From NCBI GenBank assembly GCA_963555705.1, contig OY743180.1, positions 38,596,129 to 38,660,128 on the forward strand: a stretch of DNA of 64,000 nucleotides. The letters run 5' to 3'. This document shows, piece after piece, positions 23,514 through 35,927 of this stretch (position 1 is the stretch's first letter; the number at the start of each line of letters is the position of its first letter). Both the position numbers and the translations under genes were made by a program. This stretch comes from Ligustrum vulgare. Lineage: Eukaryota; Streptophyta; Magnoliopsida; Lamiales; Oleaceae. The notes under the pieces were generated by a model. The model had not been told where the DNA came from. It saw only the letters and a list, made by a program, of their open reading frames with translations, and ran no database searches.

Positions 23514-24212
23514 AGTAATTTCAATAAAAATTGGAATACTTCTAATAATAATAGAAGATGGAATAGTGTGAACAGTAAGCCTGTAAGAGGAAATTTTCAA
23601 AATAAAGTCAATTTCAATAGGTCCAATGACATCACCTATAGAGGTCAGAATAACTCTAGGAATCAGACCAATTTTAGAGGTGTAACAATCCTAGAGGTCA
23701 AGACAACTTTAGGAATCATAATAATTCCAGGGGGGCAAGACAACACTGGGGGTTTAGATAATATAAACAGACCCAGACTTTGCTTTTATTATGGCCAACC
23801 TGGACATCACATTAAAAATTGTTTCAAAAGGAAAAATGAAATAGGAACCAGTAACCAAACTGAAGCTGCAGTTGAAGATAATAATGGTGTGGTATATGTT
23901 AATACTGAATTTGATAATAAACATGAATGGATACTTGATTCTGGCTGTACTTTTCATATGTGTCCTGAAAGAAATTTGTTTTCTCATTTTAGTAGTGACT
24001 ATAATGGTTCTGTAAAACTTGAAAACAATGTGATCTATGATGTAAAAGGAACATGTAACATTCTGTTGAAACTTGAAAATAACAGGACATTAGTCTTGAA
24101 TCAAACTAGATATGTGCTTGACTTGAAAAAAAACATGATTTCACTTGTTGTGTTTGATTCTGAATTCTATGAGATAAGATTACATAAAGTTTATCTATCT
24201 ATCTATCTTTAA
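23511..24212 (+). pseudogene. pol: Copia zinc knuckle and aspartic protease, frameshifted from gag
   Basis: This lies in a different frame from the upstream part. An Asn-rich linker leads to a damaged zinc knuckle at about 23780-23820 (CFYYGQPGHHIKNC). The second Cys of the CX2CX4HX4C pattern is replaced, so zinc binding would fail. The protease starts near 23925 with WILDSGCTFHMCP, keeping the catalytic DSG triad. The frame ends soon after the protease. Confidence 0.8.
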
Positions 24213-24258
24213 AGGTAATTTTTTACTTTCCTGCACTCCCAAAATTAATGAAATTTAT

Positions 24259-25243
24259 GTGTTAAATTCTTATCCTATATGTGCTAATTCCTTTAATGCT
24301 GTTTCTGATATTGATAAAACTATTTTGTGGCATAAAAGACTTGGTCACTTAGGAGAAAAAGGTTTAAATTGCTTAAAAAGAAAGGTGTCTTTGGTAAAGA
24401 TGTTTTACAAAGACTTGATTTCTGTGAGAAATGTTTTTTGGGAAAACAAAAAAGAAACTCTTTTGGAAAAGGAATTCATAAATCAAGTGACATTCTTGAA
24501 TATTTACATGCTGATTTGTGGGGTCCTGCCCTAGTTAATTCTGTTTCAGGTTTTAGATACTTCTTGTTTATTGTTGATGATTTTTCTAGGAAGACCTGGG
24601 TTCATTTTTTAAAAACTAAGGATGCTACTGTGTGGATGTTTAAAAATTGGATTACCTTAGTTCAAAATTTGAAAGATAGAAATGTTAAAATTATTAGAAC
24701 TGATAATGGTCTTGAGTTTTGTAATCAAGATTTTGATTCTTTTTGTAGCAGTCTAGGTATTCTTAGGCACAAGACTGTTGCATATAGTTCACGGAAAAAT
24801 GGGGTTGCTGAAAGAATGAATAGGACTCTTTTAGAAAGAAAATGTGTCTTTTGCTTGATTCTAATTTGCCAAAAATTCTTTGCGGTGAAGCAGTTAAAAC
24901 TACTTCATATTTGATCAGTCTTTCTCACTGCAGTGCTATTGATTTTAAAATTCCTGATCAAATTTGGAACAATTCTCTTCCAGATTTCTCAAAACTGAAA
25001 ATCTCTGGGTGTGCTGCATACTCACACCAAACTGAAACTAAAATTGATTACAGGTCTCTAAAATGTGTTTTTCTGGGGTATGAAGAAGGAGTCAAGGGTT
25101 ACAGGCTGTGGGTAAAAGAACAGGGAGGTTACAGGGTTATTTTAAGTAGATTAGTTTTTATTTTTAATGAAAATTTTTCCCCCTGTAAAGATGAAATTTT
25201 AACTGATCCTATTAGTAAAAAGATTTTCTTACCTCTGAGCTGA
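24259..25243 (+). pseudogene. pol: Copia GAG-pre-integrase and integrase, several frameshifts
   Basis: The pre-integrase motif ILWHKRLGHLGEKGLNCLKR is near 24325. The integrase core follows in another frame, with FIVDDFSRKTW (first Asp, near 24570), IIRTDNGLEF (second Asp, near 24695) and NGVAERMNRTLLER (Glu, near 24800). The catalytic D,D,E residues are therefore still present. The C-terminal block with CVFLGYEEGVKGYRLW is near 25065. Frames change near 24370 and 24860. Confidence 0.85.
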
Positions 25244-25254
25244 GTGCAGACCTT

Positions 25255-26398
25255 TTGAGTGATGAAAATGGTCTGCCCAATACTCAGTTTCAGGTGGAGC
25301 AACCCCCACATTCACCAAATATTACTTCTGATCATCTTTCACCTAATATTGTTCCTATTCCTGGAAATATTTCTGATATTGAAACTGAAACTGATTTAAA
25401 CCTTAATAATTATCAGTTAGCCAGTGATAGAACTAGGAGGGAGATTAGACTTACTGCCAGATTTGATGATCTTGATTTTGTGTCTGCTTTTACATATTCT
25501 GAACCATTACTTTATGAACCTGAATCATTTGAAGAAGCTATGTCTTCACCTGATTCTAAATTGTGACTTGCAGCCATGCAAGAAGAGATGGATTCTCTTA
25601 TAAAAAGTGGCACTTGGACCTTAGTTAGTAAACCTGTTAATACTAAGGTTATAGATTGTAAATGAATTTTTAAAATAAAAGAAAGTGACTCTAAAGCTAT
25701 AAAACCTAGATATAAGGCTAAGCTTGTAGCTAAATGTTTTTCACAAAGTGACTCTAAAGCTATAAAACCTAGATATAAGGCTAGGCTTGTAGCTAAATGT
25801 AATTCACAAAAAGAAGGTATAGATTATAATGAAATTTTTTCACCAGTTGTTAAATATACCTCTATTAGAATTTTATTTTCTCTAGTTGCACAATTTGATT
25901 TGGAACTGGAACTAATATATGTTAAAACTGTCTTCTTGTATGGTTCTTTGGATGAAACTATTTGCATGCATCAACCTAAAGGTTTTGAAAAACTTGGTAA
26001 ATCTGATTTGGTATGTTTACTAAAAAAATCTTTATATGGCTTGAAACAAGCTCCAAGACAATGGTATAAGAGATTTGATTCTTATATTCAAAGTCTTAAT
26101 TTTCAAAAAAGCCAATATGATTCTTTTTTTTTTATTATAATAATGGTAATTCTGATTTTATGTATTTTTTACTATATGTTGATGACATGTTGATTGCTGG
26201 CCCTAATATGTATGATATTAATCTGCTAATGAATAAAATGCAGTTTGAGATGAAAGACTTAGAGCATGCTAAAAGAATTTTAGGTATGGATATTTTTAGG
26301 GATAGGCAATCTGGAAATTTGTTTTTGAACCAAAAACATTACATTGAAAAAGTTTCAACCAGATTTAATCTGTTTGATTCCAAACCAGTTTCTCTGCC
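25255..26398 (+). pseudogene. pol: Copia reverse transcriptase, N-terminal part
   Basis: The linker precedes RT motifs in shifting frames. At about 25908-25935 the block usually reading MDVKTAFLNG is IYVKTVFLYG, so the first catalytic Asp is lost. LYGLKQAPRQWYKRFD follows near 26030, and LYVDDMLIAG with the paired catalytic Asp residues is near 26165. The domain is cut after SLP at 26398 by the solo LTR and resumes at 29139. Confidence 0.85.
25684..25809 (+). repeat. 63-bp tandem duplication within the RT
   Basis: AGTGACTCTAAAGCTATAAA occurs at 25684-25703 and again 63 bases later. The two units differ at only a few positions. The length is 21 codons, so the frame is kept. Confidence 0.9.
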
Positions 26399-29133
26399 TG
26401 TAACGCCCCGAACTTTACGGAGCCCGGGACGCCACTTCGTCCTTTAAATCTGATTTTATTGCGGAAAATCAATTTAATTCAAAACCTCACATTCATTATT
26501 TGAAACATCAGTGGAAACTTAATTAATTGAAATATAGAACAATACATAAAACTTAGGTCTCAATTGTTTAAATAAAATTAACGACAAATAATCCAATCAG
26601 TAATATTCGTAAAATTGATAAAAATTTTCATCATTTATTAAATTTGCCACCGCTGTCATCTCATTCGCCGCCTTCTCCAAGATCTGTGAAAACTGTTAAA
26701 ATAATGTAATGAGTATTTCGAAAAATACTCAGTAGACTCATCGTCAATATTTAATTTACAGAATAATTGAACACGAAATTATGCAAATCATACAGTGACA
26801 TCATCATCATATTCTTGGGCTCCTGTATTTTCAAAATCAAGGCTGTTAAAATCAGAGGGCGTAGGTAGTCTCGTCTCGTGCACTTAAGGCACATAAGTTA
26901 TGCATAACATCATCATTTCTCATCTTATCTCATAAGAGATATTCTTTTCTCATCTCATGCATCAAAGCATGTAAATCACATAATTTCACATAAGACATGC
27001 AATTATAATTTAAACTAATTAGTGGGGGTGAGTCTACCTCAAATCACGAGTCTGAAAGTTGAGCAAAAAAGTTCACGTTGTTCTTCCAAATGTCCAAGCG
27101 CCTCGTCTAGCCAATAATAAATAAACCTTAAAGTGGTATTTGGAAATCAAACGTTTCAATTGAAACAAAAGAGTTTTAAAATAAGAAAATAAAAGTTTAG
27201 GGGTTAAAATTAAAATCAAACATAGTTGTGATTTGAAAATAGTTGAGATCAAAATAAATTATTTTGAAAAACTATAGGATCGAATAAAAACACTTTAAAA
27301 TCAAAAGATCGAAACAATACTTTTAAAACTAAAGGGCTGACATATAACATTTTCAAACTGCAGGGGCTGAATATAAATGTTTTTTTTTAAAATCAATGGA
27401 CCAAAATAGAAAACGTTGGGGCTGAAATCAAATGAATTAAATCTGCAGGGGCGGAAATAAACAACTTTAAAATAAGGGATGAACTTTAAAAGCTTTAAAA
27501 AGGCGAGGATCAAAACAAACAAATTTGAAAGAAGGGGACTACAATGAACACTTTTCAAAACTTAATATATACATATATACCATATGTCATCTCTCTCCTC
27601 CGGACCTCCTCTCAAAACAAGAAGCACAGCGACGGGGAAAGGGGTGGGGGCGATCCACGTCGCCAGGCGGCGACGGGCGATGATACCACCGTCGAGTGGC
27701 GGAGGTGCGGTCGGGAGTGTAGGTGAGGCTGGAGTTTAGGTTTTTATAGGTTTTTTTTGTGGTGCGAATACACGGCTAAACTGCGGGTGCAAAGTCGCGA
27801 TTTGGGAGCTTCGCCGGCTAAAATCCGGCACTGAAGGTAGGTGATGGTCTACTAGTTTAATCTCCTTGGTTTATTTCTGTTCTTGGTTGTAGATTGATTT
27901 GGGATTGGAGATGGAGATCGATTTGGAAGTGGGCACAGTGGTGATTTGCACGAATTTGTGGTGGCGGCTTGAGTGGAGCAGCGGTGGTGTGGGGGTGGCC
28001 GTGAAGGTATATCTTTGGGTTCTAGTTTGATTCTTTGTTTTGGGTTTGAATTTTGGTTTCGTGCAGTAGGTGGTCGAAGGTGTTGGATCTGTGCGGTTGG
28101 ACGTTAGCTAAGGAGGTTTGATTGAAGTTTCGTCTGTGGTGTTGGCTGTGTTGGTTGCTCGATGTTGGTGACGGGTGGTCTCGAGGTTGAAGGTGATTGG
28201 CGTCGATTTTGGTTCGGTGATGGCTGCAAGGTTAATGCTTGACAGTGGGTTGTCTTACGGTGAATCATTGGAGCCATGGCTTGATTGTGGGAATGGGTTG
28301 GCAGTGGTGAGTGGTTGAACTCGTGTGTGTGAAATTGGTGATGAAGAGGGAAGGGGAAGATATACATTGGCTTGGATTCAAAATTGGCAATTGCTTGATT
28401 TGTGATTGAGGGGGCTAAAGGAGAGATTGAATTTGGTGCAGATGGCGTGTGAGTGGAGAAGAATTTGGCTGATGAATTGTTGGTTATTGACTTAACTTTG
28501 GTAAGTTATGGAAGATTGTGGGAATTAGCTATGGAGGTGGATTATGGTTGATTGATGACTGAAATTTTGGGATTTTGGAAAGAAGGGAATAAAACGTGTG
28601 AGAAGGAAATTGGAAGAAGCTGAAATTTCTGTAAGTGTGAGTGAAAATTTCTTTGGGATATATTTGGCTAAATCATAGAATTTTGAAGAAATTGGGAAAT
28701 AGCTAGTTAATTGGTTCCAAGATTGAGCCAAGATAATTGTGTAAAATGATTTTTGCTTGGGATAACAATATCAGAATATAAACTTTTGAGTTTAGGGATA
28801 TTGAGATTTTAAAATAAATAAAAAAATTGAGAATGAATTTAAATTGGAGATAAAATATTTTAGACTCAAATATTTAAAGTTTGGACTAAAACTCATCATT
28901 AAAGATACATTTGGAAACTTCTTGAAATTGAACTTTAAAGATAAATAATGAAAATTGGACATTTTTAAATTGAAATCGGAATTGGACTAAAATTTTTAAA
29001 TGATTTTAATTTCACTTAAAATGGCTTGACACACACGAGTTTTAAAAATAAATAGGCAAAGTTGTTGCAACACGTTTTTTAAAGATAAATAATATTTATT
29101 CAAAATCAATCACGGAAATTCTCGGTCGCTACA
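26399..29133 (-). mobile_element. Solo LTR of family B inserted in the copia RT
   Basis: The 2,735-base segment starts TGTAACGCCCCGAAC and ends CGGTCGCTACA. CTGCC is duplicated at 26394-26398 and 29134-29138. Removing it restores continuity of the RT reading across SLP|LLAHF. Orientation is minus by comparison with 7229-9881, where a polypurine tract and pol tail mark the start. It contains TTTCAGCCCC-type repeats (complement) and a GC-rich leader at 27590-27720. The ORFs in it are not genes. Confidence 0.95.
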
Positions 29134-29138
29134 CTGCC

Positions 29139-29883
29139 TTTGCTTGCACATTTTAAATTGTCATTTGTACATTCCCCTAAATCTGCTGATGAAGAACTTA
29201 GGATGAAAAATGTGCCTTACTCTAATGCTATAGGATCTGTTATGTATGTTATGGTGTGCACTAGACCTGATATTGCTTTTACTGTCAGCGTCCTTAGTAG
29301 ATTTATGAGTAATTCTGGTGAATTACACTGGGAAGCTGTGAAATTTCTTTTAAAGTATCTTAAAGGATCTGCAAATCTGAGATTAGTGTTTTCTAAAACC
29401 AAAAAATGATTTCAAATTGAAGGGATTTGTAGACTCAGATTTTGCAGGTAATATAGATAATAGAAAATCAACTTCTGCATATTTCTTTACACTAAATTGC
29501 TCATGCATTAGCTGGAAATCTCAGCTACAAAAACTTGTTGCATTGTCTTCAATTGAGGCAAAATATATTGCTGTCAAAAATTCTGTAAAAGAATGTATAT
29601 GGCTGAAAGGTTTGCTATCTGAAATTGCCTGCATTGATAATTCTGCTATTGAACTCTGTACTGATAGCCTTAGTGCATTACATTTGTGTAAAAATCCTGT
29701 TTTCAATAACAGGTCAAAACATATTGATGTGAAATTTCATTTCATTAGGGATATAATTGAAAAGGGTATAATTAAACTTGTTAAAATACCTACACAGTTA
29801 AATCCTGCAGATGCAGGAACAAAAACTATTCCTATCAATAAATTTAAGGATGCTTTAGATTCCTTAAAATTGTTAGAATGTTG
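29139..29883 (+). pseudogene. pol: Copia reverse transcriptase C-terminus and RNase H
   Basis: This continues the RT after the solo LTR, with YSNAIGSVMYVMVCTRPDIA near 29220. After a frameshift near 29405 comes RNase H: FVDSDFAGN (first Asp), ALSSIEAKYIA (Glu), ELCTDSLSALHL (Asp) and NNRSKHIDVKFHFIRD (His region). The frame ends normally near 29881. Many copia polyproteins end this way, so the C-terminus seems complete. Confidence 0.85.
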
Positions 29884-30339
29884 ATACTGCTATATTTGTG
29901 TATTGCAGCATTTGTGACTCCAATTGGGTCCAGATATTGGTAATAGCAAGAATGAATTTAATTTTGACTCGAAAGGAAAAGAATATCAAGAATTTTTAAG
30001 AAATTCAAGAAAGTGGTTCTTGAATTTTTGGAATTACTTTTTTTTTTGAATGGTTGATGAACTTTCGGAATAAATAAAAATAATAATTTTTTTTATAAAT
30101 CCGAAAATTCGACTACGAATACGGGAAAACAAACGAAATTTATTTTGGACGAAATAGATGTAAAAACTATTTTGGGATTTTCTCTGGATCAAATACTCAA
30201 GAAACTCAAGAACATGAAGAACAAGAATAAAGACTCAAACTACAAAAACAGGATATGAATGATTTTTATGTGGCAGACTTTATGATAAACACACAAAAAT
30301 CAAACTGGGATAGATAAAAGAACCTGAATTCAGAATCCA
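29884..30339. other. Junction between the copia 3' end and a minus-strand element
   Basis: No copy of the 21224-21862 LTR appears after the copia stop codon, so the 3' LTR is missing. Some of this stretch must be internal sequence of the minus-strand element whose primer-binding site is at 30340. The breakpoint is not visible. Confidence 0.4.
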
Positions 30340-31033
30340 GCTCTGATACCGAATGATGTGATCCCGTGTGGGATGCACGCGGAATAATTGATTGAACACC
30401 TGGAAAGTTCCGAATTCAGGTTGGAGACGGACTGTGACATGGAGACCCGAGCCTCGTGACTCAAGAACTCAATGTATATTAAACCTTGGACCCATTAAGA
30501 TGCGGAGACAAGAACCTACATGAGTTGAACACCACAAAGGTTGCTCACACCTTTGATAAGTTTGAGTTTGGGGAATGCCACGAAGATTCGACTAATCGTT
30601 GATAAGTTCGAAAGTTCAATCAAGAACAATATTTGAGGGAAAACACTCAATAGAATTTTTATTAATCCAAAAACTATCCTATTACAATGAATAAAATGAC
30701 ATATAAATAAGAAAAATGACATAAAACTAGGTCTGGCCTCAAAAGGGCTCAAAACCCTAACATACTAATTAAAAAAACGAAAAAAATAACAAAAAAAGTG
30801 GAAACCCTAATTTTTAAACTGCGCGACCGCGCGAGTAACATAGCGCGTGACCGCACACTTGGAATGTTTGCAGCCATGAAAATTGATTTACGGCCGTAAG
30901 TGTCTTGCGGGTTTAAAAATGTGTTACTTAATTTACAGTCGTGAATGCACTGGTTACGGCCGTAAATGACCTTCTGTTTCCCTTTAGCTTGGTTTTCGAC
31001 TGCAAACGACTTTGAACCTTCCATGATTCTCAT
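30340..31033 (-). mobile_element. Minus-strand LTR with primer-binding site, truncated
   Basis: GCTCTGATACC at 30340-30350 is the complement of a tRNA-iMet site. The LTR end (TGTGATCCCGTGTGGG in plus) follows at 30357. The LTR carries three related motifs, TTTACGGCCGTAAGTG (30888), TTTACAGTCGTGAATG (30939) and TTACGGCCGTAAATGA (30954). It is cut at about 31033 by Cassandra sequence, so the other LTR end is missing. Clade unknown. Confidence 0.55.
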
Positions 31034-31516
31034 CAAACATGGGTCTTTTCAGCATACTTTGTCCTCACTCGCACGCTCCTCGAGAAAACTTCCCGGGGGG
31101 TCACCCATTATAGAATTGCTCCAAGCCAGCACACTTAACTATGAAGTTTCTAACGATGGACTTCTGAAAAAGAAGATGCACCTTATTGGTATTAGTACCT
31201 ATAAAATTTTTTAAGCTTTCCTGGCTTGAGCATTACAATCACCCCCATTAGACTTGCGACGCCATTGTCGCACTTAAACCATCCGAGGATCCGTTGCTAG
31301 GCGTTTGGATTCTAGAGGTGGCTCCTACGAGCTAAAGAGCTGGCCCCCGCCCTACGTCGTAGCACTTTGTTCCCGATTTTCGACTGGCGACCAGCTTTGA
31401 TACCATCTGTAATGACTCTAGTCCCACTTAACGGGTTGTCCCGGCCATTAGATGACGACGTATCATCCCCACTGTACCAACATGAGTTTTTTTAGCATAC
31501 TTTGTCCTCACTCGCA
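31034..31516 (-). mobile_element. Cassandra-type TRIM, minus copy, truncated at both LTRs
   Basis: Read on the minus strand, a partial 5' LTR occupies 31516-31408 and a primer-binding site TGGTATCAAAGCTGG 31405-31391. A short internal region of about 170 bases ends in a GGGGGTGAT purine tract, and the 3' LTR starts at 31237. That LTR contains a 5S-rRNA-like block (about 31070-31150) and is cut at 31034. The internal region is homologous but not identical to the plus copy at 31696-31881. Cassandra elements encode no protein and depend on other elements. Confidence 0.8.
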
Positions 31517-32166
31517 AAAGTTAAGCGTGATTGACTTTGAACAATTCTATGATGAGTGACCCCCTAGGAAGTTTTCTCGGATAGAGCGTGCGAGTGGGGA
31601 CGAAGCATGTTAAAAAACTCATGTCTGTACAGTGAGAATAGTACGTTGTCATCTAATGGTCGGGACATCCATTAAGTGGGATCCGGGTCGTTACAAATGG
31701 TATTAGAGCCGGTCGCCCGCTGAAAATCGGGAACTAAGTGCTATACGAGATAAAGTGTTACGCCACAGTGAGGAGCCACATCTGGAACCTATAGGAGCCA
31801 CCTCTAGAATCCCAACGCCTGGAAACGAATCCTCATATGGTTTAAGCGCGACGAGGACGTCACGAGTCTAACGGGGGTGATTGTAACACCCAGATCAGGA
31901 AAACATAAAAGATTTGATAGGTACCACTCATACGAACAAAGTGAACATTCTCTTCTGGAAGACTATCGTTAGAAACTCCACAGTTAAGCGTGTTTGACTT
32001 GGAGTAATTCTATGATGGGTGATCATTTGGGAGGTTTTCTCGGGTAGCCTGCGAGTGAAGACAAAGCATGCTAAAAAGACTAATGTTGGTACAGTGGGGA
32101 TAATACGTCGTCATCTAACGGTCGGGACAGCCCGTCAAGTGGGATTCTTGGACCCGGGTCGTTACA
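31517..32166 (+). mobile_element. Cassandra-type TRIM, plus copy, 5' LTR truncated
   Basis: The 5' LTR begins inside its 5S-like box at about 31517 and ends GTTACA at 31695. The primer-binding site TGGTATTAGAGCC is at 31698-31710. The internal region is only 186 bases, with a polypurine tract ACGGGGGTGAT. The complete 3' LTR is 31882-32166 (285 bases, TGTAACACCCAG...GGTCGTTACA). No ORF, as expected for this class. Confidence 0.85.
31969..32045 (+). promoter_or_regulatory. 5S-rRNA-like box in the Cassandra 3' LTR
   Basis: AACTCCACAGTTAAGCGTGT followed by a block containing TTCTATGATGGGTGAT resembles plant 5S rRNA around its internal RNA polymerase III promoter (A-box AGTTAAGCGTG, C-box GATGGGTGAC). 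In Cassandra elements this box is known to carry pol III promoter character. Here the C-box has GATGGGTGATC, so one base differs. Confidence 0.8.
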
Positions 32167-34217
32167 TTGATTGCCTATGTTTTCCATGGAATTTATTTTT
32201 CAACTTGTTTTGAAATCCGATATTTTCCTTGATTTTGAGGAATTCGTTTTCTAGGGGAGATAAGAGGTTTTATTTTCCATGGAATTTTTTTTTTTATCAT
32301 TTTCGTCACGTTTGATCCTTTTTTTTTAATTGATTTATTTTTTTCGAAAATTAACGTTATTATTATTAAGTACAAATGTGTGAAAAAATAGATTTTTTAT
32401 TAAAATAGTTAAATTTTACTTTATTTTTCATGGAAAATATTGCTAATCAAACAACAAAATTTGGAAAATTTTCTAATTTTTTCACCTAGAAAATTAAACT
32501 AATCAAACACATTAAATCTCAAATTCTTTAAAATTCATTTTCTTTCTACCCAAATTTCATTATCGCTATCAAACACAAATACAAACACAAACACAAACAC
32601 AGCCTAAGAAGAAAATGTCAAGATTCTTTAACATGGGAGCGTGCATCATTTCATTTGATGGAAAAGCAGTACTTTTTTGCAAGTGCTTACAATTCACTCA
32701 TCACTAGTCATTACCATATATCCCGAAAATTAAAGCTTAAATTCGATAATTAATTTATTTATAATTTTGAAGCAAAATTTGTAGTTAAAAAATGGAGAGA
32801 AAAATGTGTGTGGTTAAAATGTAATTTAGAAAATGGTGTGATTTATAAATTGATTTATAAACCGTTTACCAATTCTCCCTTTTCAAGTTGAGAGTTCAAA
32901 CTAGGGTTGCAAGTTGGATTGAAAAATCCAATTCCATCTGTTTTTGTTCTGAATTTTTTCAAAAAATTTCGATTCCGACTGGTTCGAAATCCGAAACTTC
33001 CGAATTCCGAAGTTTTCCGAAAAAAATTGATTGAAATTAGAACGAGTTTCAAAATTCCAAAAATTCCGAAATTCCGATCCAAAAATTTTCGAAATATTTC
33101 GATCCGAAAATTCTGATTTTTTTCGAATAAATTTTTAAAAAAATTGTATTTGCATTACGATTAATAATATAAAATCTAAAAAATTTCGAAAGAAAGATGA
33201 TTCAGGGTTTAATCTTGCAAAAAAAAAAAAAAAACGATAGGTCCTTAATGGCAGCGACTTAAAACGATAGGTCCTTATTTGAATATTTACTCAAAAAATT
33301 AATTTATTGAACATTTAATAATATTAAAATATTATTAACGTGATATTTAACATATAACTAACCGATAACACTTTCATTTAAATAGAGAGAATAACACTTC
33401 AGTTTTAATATATGATTTAAGTTAGGTAAATCGATTGTGAAAAAATATTCTGCGCGTCAAATATAATTAAAAAGTTCAGATTAAATCAAAAGTTTAAAAC
33501 ATGTTGTCAGTTGTGGTGTCACAAAGTTTGCTTTACTTATTCACTATTTATATGATCATCAAGTTTGGATTTTAGAATGGATTTTAGAGTGTGGCACTGT
33601 TTGCTGTTATTTTGTTACTTTTGTGATTTATGACTTTAATTATAGTTTTTGACTAGTTGAAATTTCGAACACATTTAATTTCAAACATTCAATTCATTGA
33701 ATTTCCTCTTTCATATACTTAACTTATTATAAGTCTTGATAAAATATTAAATATTCGAAATTTCAAGAATTATTAAATATTTGACAAAGTTTATAATTGT
33801 TTTTAAGCAGGTTAAATTAATTTTATTTACTTTTAATCATACGTTCTCACTGCTTATGATATAAACATTTAAAAGCTTGAAAATTTAACGTTATTTAAAT
33901 GTATGTTAAAAAAAAAAAAAAAAACCTGAATTTTGAATTGAGAAATTAAAATCTATGTGTGGGTGCAATAATATCACATGTTCCATCTTTTTAACAAAGC
34001 CCCTGTTCGAGAAAAGTTTTTTTTTTGTTAATAAAAAAAAAAAAATGATGTTTTCATTGTAAACATATGGTTGAAAAATGTGATTAAAACTTTTTGGAGA
34101 TAATGTTTTGTTTAGAGCTTTTTTTTTCGCTAGAATAAAATAAAATTTAACGTTTTGAAATCACTTTTTAACCATACATTTTACCCAAAAAATAAAAAGA
34201 AAATTATGTTAGAGTTG

Positions 34218-34276
<59 letters not shown>

Positions 34277-35502
34277 GTCAAATTGATCAGAACTAGAAAG
34301 TGGAACATGCAGTTTTGAGAATGGTGCCTAGTGAAAAGGGTTTGTTCGACAATACTGAAATATTTATAAATTGGTTTATTCATATTTATTAGGTAAAATG
34401 TGTAGTTAAAAAGTGATTTAAAAAATCGTATTGTTTATAATTTGATTTATAAATTTTAATAATTGTGTTAAAGAACATAGGCTAAATCTCTGTTCGGATA
34501 TGTTTGTTTTTTTGGTTTATAAATCAAATTTTAAACTGCACAATTTTTCAAATCAATTTCTAACTATAGACATTTTCTCTATTCACTTTTTAACCATTCA
34601 TCTACCTAAAAACCGTGGAAAAAACTGATTTTAAACTCATGATAGCCTCCTAAAAGAGGCTTGTAATGTAGAGATAAATTTGTAGTTTGACTAAGTATAT
34701 TATCGCCACATATTCTTATATGTGCATCACATTTTAATTGTAAGAAATATTCATAATTTTTAATCAATATTACAATTATGTCCCACAACTTTTTTCATTG
34801 TATTCTTATTTTAATTAATTATTTAATTAATTAATATATTTCGTCTCTTCTATTGATTTCAGTCAAGAAATTTATTAAGAGAGATTAAAAAGATTTATTT
34901 ACCACTTGTACAATTAATAAGTAAAAAAATAAAATTTGAATTGAATATTTGTTCATTGTTTTAAATCACGATAATAAGAAAAGATTGGACGAAAACCATC
35001 ATGAAGAACAAAATTTGATAATTTTCGAAAATTTAATGATAAGAACTTGATGAAAATAAAAGAAGATCAATGTAATAATCTATAAAAATTAGGGACCAAT
35101 AATACAATTCAAATGTGGTATAATTATAAGAAATTATGGTACAAATATATTTACGTTGCAGTTTTTGTTTGCGTAAGGTGATATTGATCCTTCATGCAGC
35201 GCCCAAGAGTACCTCACCTCGGGAGCAAGGGCCCCTGGTCAGCCTTACATTCACATGATCAACAAGCAAGACGCACACTTAAAATTTTGGAAGGGATAAA
35301 AATCATTAGTACATCTGATATTATAAAATGATGCATTAGTATGTTCACGTAGGACGGCAAAAATACAGATCCAAACAGCAAATATTTGATTCGAATGAAG
35401 TGGAAAATTTTCGATCAGCGAATCGAGTCAATCGACGAGACGAATATGGATCGGGCCAATCCGCCCTGATATGCCCCGTTTCATAATCTATCTATATTAT
35501 TA
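32167..35502. other. AT-rich intergenic sequence with small repeats
   Basis: No coding gene is recognised. The stretch holds an ACAAAC minisatellite near 32577-32600 and a low-complexity block of repeated AATTCCGAA-like words at 32930-33115, which gives spurious ORFs on both strands. It also holds a perfect (AT)24 run at 34221-34268 and MITE-like phrases shared with 18580. At 35340-35480 there is somewhat GC-richer sequence (ATGGATCGGGCCAATCCGCC) of unknown identity that ends where Helitron sequence begins. Confidence 0.5.
34385..34620. repeat. Fold-back MITE-like repeat
   Basis: GTAGTTAAAAAGTGATTTAA near 34402 and its inverted counterpart around 34540-34600 (TTTTTCAAATCAATTTCTAA and following bases) form imperfect inverted arms of about 80-100 bases. 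Related phrases lie at 32775 and 18580. Ends and target duplication were not resolved. Confidence 0.4.
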
Positions 35503-35927
35503 TCTATATATTAATAAAAGTAGAAGAGATTCTGGGAATCTTATCTTCAATTTTTAATTTTGGAACAGATTCTGTAGTGTGAACATAATCTATATATTAA
35601 TAAAACAGTTATTCAATTTTCAATTTTGGAATAGATTTGTTAATGTAAATAGAATTTCTGAAAAATAGGTAACTTTAAAAATTGGGGCAGTTATTATCAA
35701 TTGGCATTAGTTACCACTAACCCAGGTTGGTAGAGATTACCAGTTGGCTAGAATTTTAAGCTAACCGCCCACTATCAGTACACGATTTCACTTTACCATT
35801 TCATGTATGAAAATTGAAACCCACAAACTACCACCCAAAAAATCAACAAATTCTAACCTCCTAAATTCTCCAAAACCAATTCACTGCAAACTCACTCCAT
35901 TTTCTTGCTAGATTCAACATTATACAT

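Noticed and set aside
31050..32045. Possible 5S rRNA genes
   Set aside because: Only part of the 5S sequence is present, it is diverged, and it sits inside TG...CA repeats with a primer-binding site, as in Cassandra elements.
32855..33116. Complementary ORFs rich in Phe, Arg, Lys and Asn
   Set aside because: They result from repeated AATTCCGAA-like words and lack any domain.
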